DNA of 64,000 bases from BM003 sp963783695 (GTDB lineage Bacteria > Pseudomonadota > Gammaproteobacteria > Steroidobacterales > BM003): the NCBI GenBank assembly GCA_963783695.1, contig CAWAOM010000001.1, positions 806,001-870,000 of the forward strand. Reading direction: 5' to 3'. Each line of letters starts with the position of its first letter. Position 1 is the first letter of the stretch. Below, one piece after another: positions 54,354-63,372 of the stretch. The notes below the pieces were generated by a model. The model had not been told where the DNA came from. It saw nothing but the letters and a program-made list of their open reading frames with translations, and did not search any database. Made by a program: the position numbers and the translations under genes.

Positions 54354-56465
54354 TCAGACCCGGCACAGCGCGGTAATGGCCGCGGCGATTTCTTCTTCAC
54401 CCGGCACCACCGCATCGAGCAACACCGGACTGTGCGGACTTGGTACATCGGCCACGGCAAGCCTGCGCACCGGAGCGTCGAGATCGAAGAAACATTCGTC
54501 CGCCACCCGCGCCGCGATTTCAGCGCCGAACCCTGCGGTGAGCGTGTCTTCATGAACGATCAGGCAGCGCCGCGTTCTGGATACCGACTCCAGTACCGCC
54601 TGCTCGTCCCATGGACTCAATGTACGCAGGTCGATCAACTCGGCGTCGGCCTCCACCCGCTGCAGCGCAGCCTCGCAACGAGGCACCATCGCACCCCAGG
54701 TAATCACCGAAATTTCACTGCCGTGACGCAGCATCGACGCCTCACCGAAAGGCACGATGTAATCGTCACCCGGGTACGGCCGCCGCGCCCAGGCAAGGTC
54801 GAGCAGGTTGCGATGTTCGAAGAAAATGGTGGGATTGTTATCGCGCAAGGCATATCGCAACAGGCCGACCGCATCCTCGGCATTGGACGGCATCGCCACC
54901 TGCCATCCCGTCGCGTGAACCCATTTCACCTCATTGCTCTGGCTGTGCCACGGATCGCCGCACTTGAAAAAGCCACCGGCGACACGCACAACCATCGGCG
55001 CCGCGAAGCGGTTGGCGGTTCGCCAGCGCATCGTGCCACAGTCGTTAAGCTGCTCCTCGGCCGGGTCTGCGTACTTGCGAAACTGCAATTCAGGAACGGG
55101 CAGCAGGCCGGCCGCAGCCATCCCCAGTGAGCGCCCGATGATCCCCTCCTCCGACAGGCTGGTGTCGAATACCCGGTTCGAACCGTGCGTCTCAGCGAGA
55201 CCGAGCGTAACCGCATGCACGCCGCCCTTCGCCGCAACATCTTCGCCAAAAACCAACATCCGGCTGTTGCGCGCCAATTCAGTGTCGAGCGTGCGGCGCA
55301 CCGCGGTAACCAGATTTATCCGCCCAGGCTCGGCCAGAACCTCGGTCGTCGAGGGACCGAAATCATGCTCAGACGGTCCCAGCCCGCCTTGTTGCTGCAT
55401 AACTATATCGCCTTGATCGTCACGCTCGCTGAACACGAACCGGGTGATAGCGGCCGGATCCGGCAACGGCCTGGCGAGCGCCGACTCTAGCGCAGTCTCG
55501 ACATCCGCCATCGCGCGATTTTCAAGATCGCGCCACTCTGTCGCGGTCAGCGAATTCGGCACGAGGAAACGGCGCAGCTTCGGCAGCGGGTCGCGCGCAC
55601 GCTCCGCGGCGATTTGCTCCTCGCTCTTGTAGGCCTGGGTATCCTGGCCAGAATGACCGCACAGACGCGGCACCGTCAGCCGCACCAGCGCCGGCCCACC
55701 GCCGCCACGTATCTGCCCCATGGCATTGGCAATCGCGTTAGCGGCGTCACACGCCTCGGTACCGTCGCCGTCAAAAATGGCCAGCCCGGCAAAGGAACCC
55801 AGATTAGCGGCAATATTGCGCCCCGGGGTTTGCATATCGGACGTCACCGAGATGCCGTAACCATTGTCCTCGATGAAAAACAACATCGGTAACTGCAACG
55901 TCGTTGCAATAGTCAGCGCCGACCAGAAACCATTGGTCGCCACCGATGCATCGCCGCCCAATGCAACCGCAATTGCACCCTGCCACGCATCCTGTTGCAA
56001 CGTATCACGGTGGTAACAAATCGATTGCGCCCAGCCGGCCACAGGCGTGTACTGGGCGCCGACCCCACCGCTCATCGGCAGAACCGTTGCCGCGTCACTA
56101 CCCGGCATGTTGAAGACGACGCCGATGTCACGACCGTCACTGAACGAACCGGAGCGCATCATCGGCGCGGCGATCGCGTCGTCCAACGCCAGGCCCAGCG
56201 ACAGCATAAACGGGCGCGATCGGTAGTAGCCGCTCGCGGCATCATGCGGGTGTTTGAGTAACTGACCCAGCAACACCTGACCCAGTTCGTGCCCGCGTGC
56301 GGAGAACTGGTAGAGGATCTTCTTCTCTTTTAGCAGTCGCTCTTCTTCGAGCTTGTCAACTGCCCGGGAAAGCAGGCATTTATAGGCGACCTGGCGCCAG
56401 TCTATGGCGGTGGCCGCCGCGTTATCAGAAGTCTGTAATCGACCAAAATCGCTGGCGGTCGCCAT
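54354..56465 (-). CDS. 2-oxoacid dehydrogenase E1, fused alpha-beta
   Basis: 703 residues. The first half is an E1-alpha module with the thiamine diphosphate motif VALGGDASVATNGFWSALTIA ... FFIEDNGYGISV. The second half (from about 385, INLVTAVRRTLDTEL) is an E1-beta module with LVFGEDVAAKGGV and the transketolase C-terminal part to the end. Branched-chain enzymes often split these into two genes; here they are one polypeptide. It decarboxylates a 2-oxoacid and passes the acyl group to E2. Context suggests phenylpyruvate or a related aromatic 2-oxoacid, or branched-chain acids as the standard alternative. It is divergent from the Lrp-type regulator gene. Confidence 0.9.
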   Translation of the reverse strand: MATASDFGRLQTSDNAAATAIDWRQVAYKCLLSRAVDKLEEERLLKEKKILYQFSARGHELGQVLLGQLLKHPHDAASGYYRSRPFMLSLGLALDDAIAAPMMRSGSFSDGRDIGVVFNMPGSDAATVLPMSGGVGAQYTPVAGWAQSICYHRDTLQQDAWQGAIAVALGGDASVATNGFWSALTIATTLQLPMLFFIEDNGYGISVTSDMQTPGRNIAANLGSFAGLAIFDGDGTEACDAANAIANAMGQIRGGGGPALVRLTVPRLCGHSGQDTQAYKSEEQIAAERARDPLPKLRRFLVPNSLTATEWRDLENRAMADVETALESALARPLPDPAAITRFVFSERDDQGDIVMQQQGGLGPSEHDFGPSTTEVLAEPGRINLVTAVRRTLDTELARNSRMLVFGEDVAAKGGVHAVTLGLAETHGSNRVFDTSLSEEGIIGRSLGMAAAGLLPVPELQFRKYADPAEEQLNDCGTMRWRTANRFAAPMVVRVAGGFFKCGDPWHSQSNEVKWVHATGWQVAMPSNAEDAVGLLRYALRDNNPTIFFEHRNLLDLAWARRPYPGDDYIVPFGEASMLRHGSEISVITWGAMVPRCEAALQRVEADAELIDLRTLSPWDEQAVLESVSRTRRCLIVHEDTLTAGFGAEIAARVADECFFDLDAPVRRLAVADVPSPHSPVLLDAVVPGEEEIAAAITALCRV

Positions 56466-56602
56466 GCTGCGCTCCCCGGAATTTTTAGTATCGACAAATC
56501 CTATACCGGCAGAGCGGGCACATTGTGCCTTTCTTCACGGTATCAAGCTATACTTAAGCAATATAATTTCCTATTTATTGATATTTAGAGAAATAAATTG
56601 CT
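56466..56602. promoter_or_regulatory. Divergent promoter region between E1 and Lrp-type regulator
   Basis: 137 bases between divergent genes, with a strong AT-rich core at about 56540-56600 in GC-rich DNA. A short dyad CAATA ... TATTG lies at 56559-56563 and 56576-56580. This is the natural place for Lrp-type binding, but the site is not proven. Confidence 0.5.
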
Positions 56603-57079
56603 ATGACAATGATACTCAGTCGTCCCGATGTGGAAATCCTGGAAATCCTGCAGTCCAACGGGCGCATCTCGAATCGCGACCTGGCCGCAAAAGTCGCGCT
56701 CTCGCCGTCGCCGTGCTGGCGCCGGGTGCGCACGCTCGAAGACGAGGGCATGATTGAGCGCTACGTGGCCCTGCTGGCCCCCGAGAAACTGAATCTCGCG
56801 GTGATCGCATTCGCCCACGTATCGCTTACCGATCATCATCCGGAATCGGTCGAGGAGTTCGACGCCGCCGTCGGTCGTGCACCCGAAGTCCTTGAGTGCT
56901 ACATGACCAGCGGTGAGCACGATTACATGCTGAAGGTAATCACCGCGGACATGGCAAGCTACGAGCACTTCTTATCGGAGAAAATGTTACGCCTGCCGTC
57001 GGTACGCGCGGTGAACACCGGCTTCGTCCTGCGACGCAAAAAATATACGACGGCGTTGCCTCTGCCGCACCCGCTCTGA
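56603..57079 (+). CDS. Lrp/AsnC family transcriptional regulator
   Basis: 158 residues. An N-terminal helix-turn-helix (LQSNGRISNRDLAAKVALSPSPCWRRVRTLEDEGMI) is followed by an RAM ligand-binding domain (HVSLTDHHPESVEEF, LECYMTSGEHDYMLKVI). It is divergent from the E1-E2-aminotransferase genes, the position of BkdR in Pseudomonas putida, which activates the branched-chain 2-oxoacid dehydrogenase operon. I infer it controls the adjacent catabolic genes in response to an amino acid. It is convergent to paaE, 10 bases apart. Confidence 0.9.
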   Translation: MTMILSRPDVEILEILQSNGRISNRDLAAKVALSPSPCWRRVRTLEDEGMIERYVALLAPEKLNLAVIAFAHVSLTDHHPESVEEFDAAVGRAPEVLECYMTSGEHDYMLKVITADMASYEHFLSEKMLRLPSVRAVNTGFVLRRKKYTTALPLPHPL

Positions 57080-57089
57080 CCCGGCGGCC

Positions 57090-58160
57090 TCAGACCTGGT
57101 CATAGTCGACGATAATGTCGCCGCCATCAGGTCGCGCCTGGCAGGTAAGCACGAAACCCGCTTCCAGTTCCCACGGCTCCAGGGCGTAATTGACATCCAT
57201 TTCGACCGTGCCTTCGACCAACCGCGCCCGGCAGGTAGCACACACGCCACCCTTGCATGAGAACGGCAATTCGAGACCGTGGCGAAGACCGGCCTCCAGC
57301 ACCGTCTCGCCGCTTGCGGCTATCGGAAATTGCTGACGCCGGCCATCTACAATCGCGGTGACCAGTGCGGTGGCGGAGTCGCTTGCCGGCGCCGGTCGCT
57401 TAACCGCCGGCTTCGCCTTGGCGCTGCGAAATCTCTCGAAGTGAACACGCTCCTCCGCCACGTCAAGCCCGGCCAGTGCCGCGCGAACGTCGTCAATCAT
57501 GCTGCCAGGGCCGCAGACATACCAGTTGTCGACCCGGCCCGCGTCGCAAAAACCCTCTAACAGCAGACGGCACTGCTCAGCGTCAATCCGCCCGTTCAGC
57601 AATTCGACATCCTGGGCCTCGCCGCTCAGCACGTGATACAACGCAAAACGCTCGAGATAGCTGTCCTTGAGGTCGGCGAGCTCACGCCGGAACATGACCT
57701 CCTCGGCAGTGCGATTGCCATAGAACAACACGACCTGGCTCTCCGGCTCACGCTGTAACAAGGTCTTGACGATCGAGAAAACCGGAGTGATGCCGCTGCC
57801 CGCTGCAAACGCGACATGCGTGCGCGCAGACGGAGGCTCGGGTTGGGCGACGAAATGACCGGTCGGTGTCATCACCCGCAGCCGCAGCCCTTTTTTCAGC
57901 TCGCTATTGGCGAACCCGGAGAAACGCCCGTCCGGATGGCGTTTTATACCCACCCGCAAACTGTTGTCATCAACGCTGCTGCAGATCGAATAAGGCCGCC
58001 GAACTCGCATGCCATCAATTTCCGCCTCCAGCGTGATGTGCTGCCCCGGCAGGTAGGCAAACTCCTCTCGCAACGCGTCAGGAACGATGAAACGGATACA
58101 CACCGCATGATCGGTTTCGCGCTGTACATCGGCGATTTCGAGTTCATGAAATTTAAGCAT
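57090..58160 (-). CDS. paaE: Phenylacetyl-CoA epoxidase reductase subunit PaaE
   Basis: 356 residues. The FAD-binding domain has the RPYSICSS motif, the NAD domain has GSGITPVFSIVKTLL and WYVCGPGSMIDDV, and the C-terminal 2Fe-2S ferredoxin domain has CKGGVCATCRARL and a later Cys in FVLTCQARP. It passes electrons from NAD(P)H to the PaaABC epoxidase. Cytoplasmic. Last gene of the paa operon; its stop is 10 bases from the stop of the convergent Lrp-type gene, with no terminator hairpin seen. Confidence 0.95.
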   Translation of the reverse strand: MLKFHELEIADVQRETDHAVCIRFIVPDALREEFAYLPGQHITLEAEIDGMRVRRPYSICSSVDDNSLRVGIKRHPDGRFSGFANSELKKGLRLRVMTPTGHFVAQPEPPSARTHVAFAAGSGITPVFSIVKTLLQREPESQVVLFYGNRTAEEVMFRRELADLKDSYLERFALYHVLSGEAQDVELLNGRIDAEQCRLLLEGFCDAGRVDNWYVCGPGSMIDDVRAALAGLDVAEERVHFERFRSAKAKPAVKRPAPASDSATALVTAIVDGRRQQFPIAASGETVLEAGLRHGLELPFSCKGGVCATCRARLVEGTVEMDVNYALEPWELEAGFVLTCQARPDGGDIIVDYDQV

Positions 58161-58166
58161 GACGGC

Positions 58167-58673
58167 CTACAGACACTTGAAATAATCAAAGGGTTCGGCA
58201 CAGGTGCGGCATTGGTAATGCGCCTTGCAAGGCGTGGAACCGAACTCACTGACGCGACGAGTCTCTGTCGAAGCGCAGCGTGGGCACGCGATCGCGAGAC
58301 CACTACCCCCAAACAGACCACGGCCGCCAGCCGCGCCCTCCGCCGGCGGCGCAATTCCGTATTCACGCAGTTTTCGCCGCCCGTCGTCGCTGATCCAGTC
58401 TGTCGTCCATGGCGGACTGATTACCGTGCGGATTTCTGCATCCCCATACCCCGCTGCGTCAAGAGCCTCACGAACCGACTGTTCGATCATCTCGGTAGCC
58501 GGACAGCCGGAATAGGTGGGCGTAATGGCCACCACCGCATGCCCCTCATCGGTGACGTCGCGAACGATACCGAGATCGACAATACTGATGATCGGGATTT
58601 CCGGGTCCGGCACCGCCTGCAACAACCGCCAGATCTTCCTGGTCACGGATGCGCTGGTCTGTGTCTGGGTCAT
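58167..58673 (-). CDS. paaD: Phenylacetate pathway assembly protein PaaD
   Basis: 168 residues from ATG 58673; the longer frame from 58790 is not supported because it overlaps paaC. The DUF59/MIP18 core reads VPDPEIPIISIVDLGIVRDV and later PTYSGCPATEMI. A zinc- or Fe-S-binding Cys set lies near the C terminus (ACPRC, YQCRTCAEPF). PaaD is thought to help assemble metal centres of the epoxidase system. It starts 10 bases after paaC. Confidence 0.93.
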   Translation of the reverse strand: MTQTQTSASVTRKIWRLLQAVPDPEIPIISIVDLGIVRDVTDEGHAVVAITPTYSGCPATEMIEQSVREALDAAGYGDAEIRTVISPPWTTDWISDDGRRKLREYGIAPPAEGAAGGRGLFGGSGLAIACPRCASTETRRVSEFGSTPCKAHYQCRTCAEPFDYFKCL

Positions 58674-58683
58674 TGCGGGCGCG

Positions 58684-59460
58684 CTACCAGGCCGCGCCCG
58701 GGTAGGCGCGTTGGAGGAACTGCATCTCTGCCAGCATGTAGCCAAGATGTTCGGTGTGACGGCCGTGGCGGCCGCCACTTGCCATGCCATCGTCGCTCGG
58801 CCGGGTCAGCGTCGCTTCGCGAAGAATCCGGTCGAGCTGAGTGTCCCAGTCAGCGCGAAGCAATTGCGGGTCAACCGCAATACCCTCAGCGACCAGCGCC
58901 TTCTCGACATCATCGGATTCAAACAATTCTCCGGTGTAACGCCAGATTCGCTCAAGTGCATCCTGCACTCGGTCGTGGCTCTCGGCAGTGCCATCGCCCA
59001 GCCGCACCAGCCAGCCGGCACTGTGCTGCAAATGGTAGCGACTTTCCTTGGATGCCTTGGCCGCGATTTGCGCAAGCCGCGGATCGCCGCAACGTTCCAG
59101 CTCTCCGTACAGGCCGCATTGATACAAATCGAACAGGCACTGGCGCACCATCGTGAAAGCGAAATCACGATTTGGCAGTTCTGCCAGCAGCAGATTGCGG
59201 AAGTCCATGCCATCACGCAGAAACGCGAGATCGTCTTCGCTGCGTCCCGCGCCTTCGAGTTCGGCCGCATAGCTCAACAACATACGCGCCTGGCCGACGA
59301 GGTCGAGTGCGAAGTTGACCAGCGCCATTTCCTCTTCGAGCGCTGGACCTTTGCCACACCATTCACCCAGTCGCTGGCCGAGCACCAACGCGTTGTCGGC
59401 CAGCCGCAACACATACTCCAGCCTTGGCTCCGCCACGCGAATATCGATACTGCCGGTCAC
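58684..59460 (-). CDS. paaC: Phenylacetyl-CoA epoxidase subunit PaaC
   Basis: 258 residues, all-helical ferritin-like. PaaC is the structural partner of PaaA, with LGQRLGEWCGKGPALEEEMALVNFALDLVGQA and KESRYHLQHSAGWLVRLG. It lacks a functional di-iron site, as expected. It stabilises PaaA in the PaaABC complex. It overlaps paaB by four bases (ATGA). Confidence 0.95.
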   Translation of the reverse strand: MTGSIDIRVAEPRLEYVLRLADNALVLGQRLGEWCGKGPALEEEMALVNFALDLVGQARMLLSYAAELEGAGRSEDDLAFLRDGMDFRNLLLAELPNRDFAFTMVRQCLFDLYQCGLYGELERCGDPRLAQIAAKASKESRYHLQHSAGWLVRLGDGTAESHDRVQDALERIWRYTGELFESDDVEKALVAEGIAVDPQLLRADWDTQLDRILREATLTRPSDDGMASGGRHGRHTEHLGYMLAEMQFLQRAYPGAAW

Positions 59461-59744
59461 AACACCTCGACCTCGTCAGGTATCTCATAAAAAGTCGGAT
59501 GGCGATAGATCTTGTCGTCCGCCGGATCGAAATACGCATCGCGCTCGGCCGGATCCGAGGCATGGATCGCCGCCGACGGCACGACCCAGATACTGACGCC
59601 CTCCTGGCGCCGGGTGTAAAGATCCCTGGCATTCTGCAGTGCCATTTGCGTATCCGCCGCGTGCAGGCTGCCGACATGTTTGTGGCTCAATCCGGTACGC
59701 GAGCGAATAAACACTTCCCAAAGTGGCCAGTCCTGTTCCGCCAT
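59457..59744 (-). CDS. paaB: Phenylacetyl-CoA epoxidase subunit PaaB
   Basis: 95 residues, the typical PaaB length. The pattern WPLWEVFIRSRTGLSHKHVGSLHAADT is typical. Structural subunit linking PaaA-PaaC heterodimers. It lies 11 bases after paaA. Confidence 0.95.
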   Translation of the reverse strand: MAEQDWPLWEVFIRSRTGLSHKHVGSLHAADTQMALQNARDLYTRRQEGVSIWVVPSAAIHASDPAERDAYFDPADDKIYRHPTFYEIPDEVEVL

Positions 59745-59755
59745 CGCTTGCCTCC

Positions 59756-60757
59756 TCAGGCGGCTTCCGCCGCGGCTCTTTCTCTTTGCTTGCGGGCATG
59801 GGCGCGCGCTGCGTCGCGCACCCAGCGCCCTTCTTCGTGCGCGTTCCGGCGCGCCTCGAGGCGTTCCCGGTTACACGGTCCATTGCCTTTGAGCACGGCA
59901 AAAAACTCTTCCCAGTCGATCGCTCCAAACCGGTAGTGGCCGCTCTCCTCCTCAAACTCGAGATCGGAGTCTGGCACAGTGAGGCCGAGGTACTCGGCCT
60001 GCGGCACCGTCGTATCCACGAACTTTTGCCGCAATTCGTCATTGGTAAAGCGCTTGATCTTCCATGCCATTGACTGCGCGGTATGGCGCGATTCGTTGTC
60101 CGATGGCCCAAACATCATCAGCGACGGCCACCACCAGCGATCCAGCGCATCCTGTGCCATGCGTTTCTGCTCGTCACTGCCGCGGCACAATGCGAGCATC
60201 AGCTCGTAACCCTGACGCTGGTGAAAGCTCTCCTCCCTGCACACCCGCACCATGGCCCGCGCGTACGGACCGTAAGAGCAACGACACAACGGGATCTGGT
60301 TCATGATTGCGGCGCCATCGACGAGCCACCCGATCGCGCCAACGTCGGCCCAGGTCAGGGTCGGGTAATTGAAGATACTCGAATACTTGGCGCGGCCATC
60401 CAGCAACTGCCCGACCATCTCCGCGCGTGAGGTTCCGAGCGTTTCCGCCGCACTGTAAAGATACAAACCATGTCCCGCCTCATCCTGGACCTTGGCCATG
60501 AGTATCAGCTTGCGTTTCAGCGTGGGGGCACGGCTGATCCAGTTGCCTTCCGGCAGCATGCCGACGATCTCCGAATGCGCATGCTGCGAAATCTGCCTCA
60601 CCAGCGTCTTGCGATAAGCCTCGGGCATCCAGTCGCGCGGTTCGATTTTTTCCTCAGCGTCGATACGCGCCTGAAACGCGGCCTCGCGCTCACGATCGGT
60701 GGCCGCGGCATCGCCGCCGTCCGGGCTACCTTGCTGATCCAGTCCCTGCGTATACAT
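59756..60757 (-). CDS. paaA: Phenylacetyl-CoA epoxidase catalytic subunit PaaA
   Basis: 333 residues with a ferritin-like di-iron fold. Iron ligands are visible in MAKVQDEAGHGLYLY and VCREESFHQRQGYE. The tail (AHARKQRERAAAEAA) is charged. PaaA epoxidises the ring of phenylacetyl-CoA to the 1,2-epoxide using oxygen and electrons from PaaE. Cytoplasmic. First of the tightly spaced paaABCDE set; 76 bases separate it from paaJ upstream. Confidence 0.96.
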   Translation of the reverse strand: MYTQGLDQQGSPDGGDAAATDREREAAFQARIDAEEKIEPRDWMPEAYRKTLVRQISQHAHSEIVGMLPEGNWISRAPTLKRKLILMAKVQDEAGHGLYLYSAAETLGTSRAEMVGQLLDGRAKYSSIFNYPTLTWADVGAIGWLVDGAAIMNQIPLCRCSYGPYARAMVRVCREESFHQRQGYELMLALCRGSDEQKRMAQDALDRWWWPSLMMFGPSDNESRHTAQSMAWKIKRFTNDELRQKFVDTTVPQAEYLGLTVPDSDLEFEEESGHYRFGAIDWEEFFAVLKGNGPCNRERLEARRNAHEEGRWVRDAARAHARKQRERAAAEAA

Positions 60758-60833
60758 AGCGCCGATCCCGTTTTAAGCAACAGCGGACATGATACAGATT
60801 CTCAAGATTTTCAGCCAACCTTGTAATGCTTTA

Positions 60834-62039
60834 TCAGACCCGTTCGAGCAACATCGCGATCCCCTGCCCGACCCCGATGCACATCGTGCAGATGGCGAAC
60901 CGTGTGTCGCGTTGCGCAAACTCGTGGACCGCGGTCGTAACCAGCCTGGCACCGCTCATTCCAAGAGGATGCCCGAGCGCGATCGCGCCACCGTTCGGGT
61001 TCACGTGCGCGGCATCATCGTCGATACCCAGACCTCTGAGCACAGCGAGGCTCTGCGCGGCAAAGGCCTCATTGAGCTCGATAATGCCAACATCCTCAAG
61101 CCGCAAACCGGTGTGCACCAGCAATTTATTGACCGCGGGTATCGGACCGATCCCCATAATCCGCGGGCTGACTCCGGCAACGGCGGTGGCGACAATACGG
61201 GCCCTGGGCTCGAGCCCGTGAACCGCCGCCGCCGCCTCGGAAGCAATCAGCAATGCACACGCCCCATCATTCACCCCCGACGCGTTACCCGCGGTCACTG
61301 TACCGTTTTCGCGAAACGGCGTGCCGAGCCGGGCAAGCTGTTCCAGCGTGGTCTCCGGACGCGGGTGTTCATCCACGGCAACGACGATCGGCTCACCTTT
61401 TCGCTGTGCCAGCTCGACCGGCACAATTTCCTGGCCGAGACGACCGGACTCCAGCGCCAGTCTCGTTTTCTGCTGGCTGCGCCAGGCAAATGCATCCTGA
61501 TCTGCACGGTTGACGTGAAACTCTGCGGCAACGTTCTCCGCGGTCTCCGGCATCGAGTCGATGCCATACTGTTTCTTCAGCAGCTTGTTGACAAAGCGCC
61601 AGCCGATCGTGGTGTCATAAATCTCGGCACGACGGCTGAATGCCGCTTCGGCCTTGGGCATAACCAGTGGCGCACGTGACATCGACTCGACGCCGCCGGC
61701 AACGACCAGCTCCGCCTCGCCACAGCGGATTGCCCGCGCCGCAATGGCGACCGCATCAATACCCGATCCACACAAGCGATTTACCGTTACGCCGGCGACC
61801 TCGACGGGTAAACCTGCCAGTAACCCGGCCATTCGTGCGACGTTGCGATTATCCTCGCCGGCCTGGTTGGCGCAGCCATAAACCAGGTCGTCGATGCGGC
61901 TCGCATCGAGGCCGGAATTGCGTTGGAGCAATGCCATGATCGGTTTCGCGCCAAGGTCATCGGCCCGCACTGCCGCAAGGGCGCCACCGTAACGGCCGAT
62001 CGGCGTGCGGATCGCATCGCATACAAAGGCGTCAGTCAT
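60834..62039 (-). CDS. paaJ: 3-oxoadipyl-CoA / 3-oxo-5,6-dehydrosuberyl-CoA thiolase
   Basis: 401 residues of thiolase family, degradative type. Catalytic Cys lies in TVNRLCGSGIDAVAIA (about 90), then NPNGGAIALGHPLGMSGARL and CTMCIGVGQGIAML. Similar to PcaF/PaaJ. It performs the two thiolytic steps of the lower pathway, releasing acetyl-CoA, then acetyl-CoA and succinyl-CoA. It overlaps paaI by four bases. Confidence 0.94.
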   Translation of the reverse strand: MTDAFVCDAIRTPIGRYGGALAAVRADDLGAKPIMALLQRNSGLDASRIDDLVYGCANQAGEDNRNVARMAGLLAGLPVEVAGVTVNRLCGSGIDAVAIAARAIRCGEAELVVAGGVESMSRAPLVMPKAEAAFSRRAEIYDTTIGWRFVNKLLKKQYGIDSMPETAENVAAEFHVNRADQDAFAWRSQQKTRLALESGRLGQEIVPVELAQRKGEPIVVAVDEHPRPETTLEQLARLGTPFRENGTVTAGNASGVNDGACALLIASEAAAAVHGLEPRARIVATAVAGVSPRIMGIGPIPAVNKLLVHTGLRLEDVGIIELNEAFAAQSLAVLRGLGIDDDAAHVNPNGGAIALGHPLGMSGARLVTTAVHEFAQRDTRFAICTMCIGVGQGIAMLLERV

Positions 62040-62485
62040 CGGGTATCTCCCTCGTGAATCACTACCGCATCGGTGCTTACTGTCTCGCCGCGGAACAACG
62101 CGATCAGGCGGGTTTTGTCGTCACGTAACTCGACGTCGTAACTGGACTTGCGGCGACCATGAAACCGCTCCATGACGCTGGCGGTGATTACCGCACCGGC
62201 CGCGGCCGGACGCAGGAAGTCGATGCTGCAAATCGATGCAACGCTCAGCCTGTTGCGGCTGTTACTGGCATGGGCCAATGCCGTATCAGCGAGTGAAAAC
62301 AGCAGGCCTCCATGGCACACGCCATGGCCGTTCAGCATCGCCGTGGTCACGCTCATTGACAGTTCACAATGGCCAGGCCCCGTCGCAACAATCCTGACCC
62401 CAAGCATTTGTGCTGCGTTGTCACGACTGTGCAATGACTCGCTACACGCGCGCGCCAGAAGCTCCTGATCGGTTTCCGTGCTCAT
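62036..62485 (-). CDS. paaI: Hydroxyphenylacetyl-CoA thioesterase PaaI
   Basis: 149 residues of hot-dog fold. The segment HGVCHGGLLFSLADTALAHASNSR matches PaaI, with the catalytic Asp in ADTALAHA. It hydrolyses dead-end hydroxyphenylacetyl-CoA esters and so frees CoA. It overlaps paaG by four bases. Confidence 0.93.
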   Translation of the reverse strand: MSTETDQELLARACSESLHSRDNAAQMLGVRIVATGPGHCELSMSVTTAMLNGHGVCHGGLLFSLADTALAHASNSRNRLSVASICSIDFLRPAAAGAVITASVMERFHGRRKSSYDVELRDDKTRLIALFRGETVSTDAVVIHEGDTR

Positions 62486-63270
62486 CGGCCTTTGAATTCG
62501 GCCGCACGTTTTTGCTGGAACGCCGCGACACCTTCGTCAAAATCCGCAGTAAAACCCGCCTCGCGCTGTAGATCGCGCTCGAGATCGAGTTGAGTATCGA
62601 GATCATTGGCCAGCGAGGCGTTGATCGCTTTCTTTATCAGCCCCAATCCTACGGTCGGCTGCACCGCGAGATGCCGGCACAGCGTTGCAGCTTCGTGTGC
62701 CAACTGTTCGTCTTCGACACAACGCCAGATCATGCCGTAATCCTGCGCCTGCTGCGCCGTCACGGTATCGCCAAGCAGCGCAAGGGCCATTGCACGGGCA
62801 TGCCCAACAAGCCGCGGCAGCGCCCAGGTCCCGCCCGCATCCGGGATCAGACCGATTTTGCAAAACGCCTGGATAAACCGCGCCGAGCGTGCAGCAAGAA
62901 CCAGGTCACAGGCCAGGGCAAGGCTCGCTCCGGCGCCGGCGGCGACGCCATTGACCACGGCGACTACCGGCAGCGGCAGGCTTTTCAGACGCCGGACCAG
63001 CGGGTTGTAATTGCCATCGAGACTCGCCCCGAGGTCCATTTTCGCGGCGGCTCCGGGGTCGCGTTCAGTCAGATCCTGGCCGGCGCAGAAACCCCTGCCG
63101 GTGCCAGTAATCATCAGGCAGCGAATAGCGGTGTCGGCCTCGATGACATCCATCGCCGCGCGCAGTTCCGTGTGCATCTCCGCGGTGAAACTGTTGAGGC
63201 TGTCAGGCCGGTTCAGCCTTATCGTGGCGACACCATCGCTGATGTCCAGGACTATTGTGTTGTAGCTCAT
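62482..63270 (-). CDS. paaG: 2-(1,2-epoxy-1,2-dihydrophenyl)acetyl-CoA isomerase PaaG
   Basis: 262 residues of enoyl-CoA hydratase fold: GTGRGFCAGQDLTERD and GVAAGAGASLALACDLVLAA are the oxyanion hole and CoA-binding segments, with IGLIPDAGGTWALPRLVG. PaaG isomerises the epoxide to oxepin-CoA and also acts on later intermediates. It is the first gene in the visible operon. Confidence 0.93.
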   Translation of the reverse strand: MSYNTIVLDISDGVATIRLNRPDSLNSFTAEMHTELRAAMDVIEADTAIRCLMITGTGRGFCAGQDLTERDPGAAAKMDLGASLDGNYNPLVRRLKSLPLPVVAVVNGVAAGAGASLALACDLVLAARSARFIQAFCKIGLIPDAGGTWALPRLVGHARAMALALLGDTVTAQQAQDYGMIWRCVEDEQLAHEAATLCRHLAVQPTVGLGLIKKAINASLANDLDTQLDLERDLQREAGFTADFDEGVAAFQQKRAAEFKGR

Positions 63271-63372
63271 GCCCGCCCCCTGTACCGGCCAGATGCCGTT
63301 TCGTTCCTGCTGAGACGGGCAAGCTTAACGGAATTGCCGGTGCGAGAAAAAATTGCTTCCGGGCTCAAGTTG

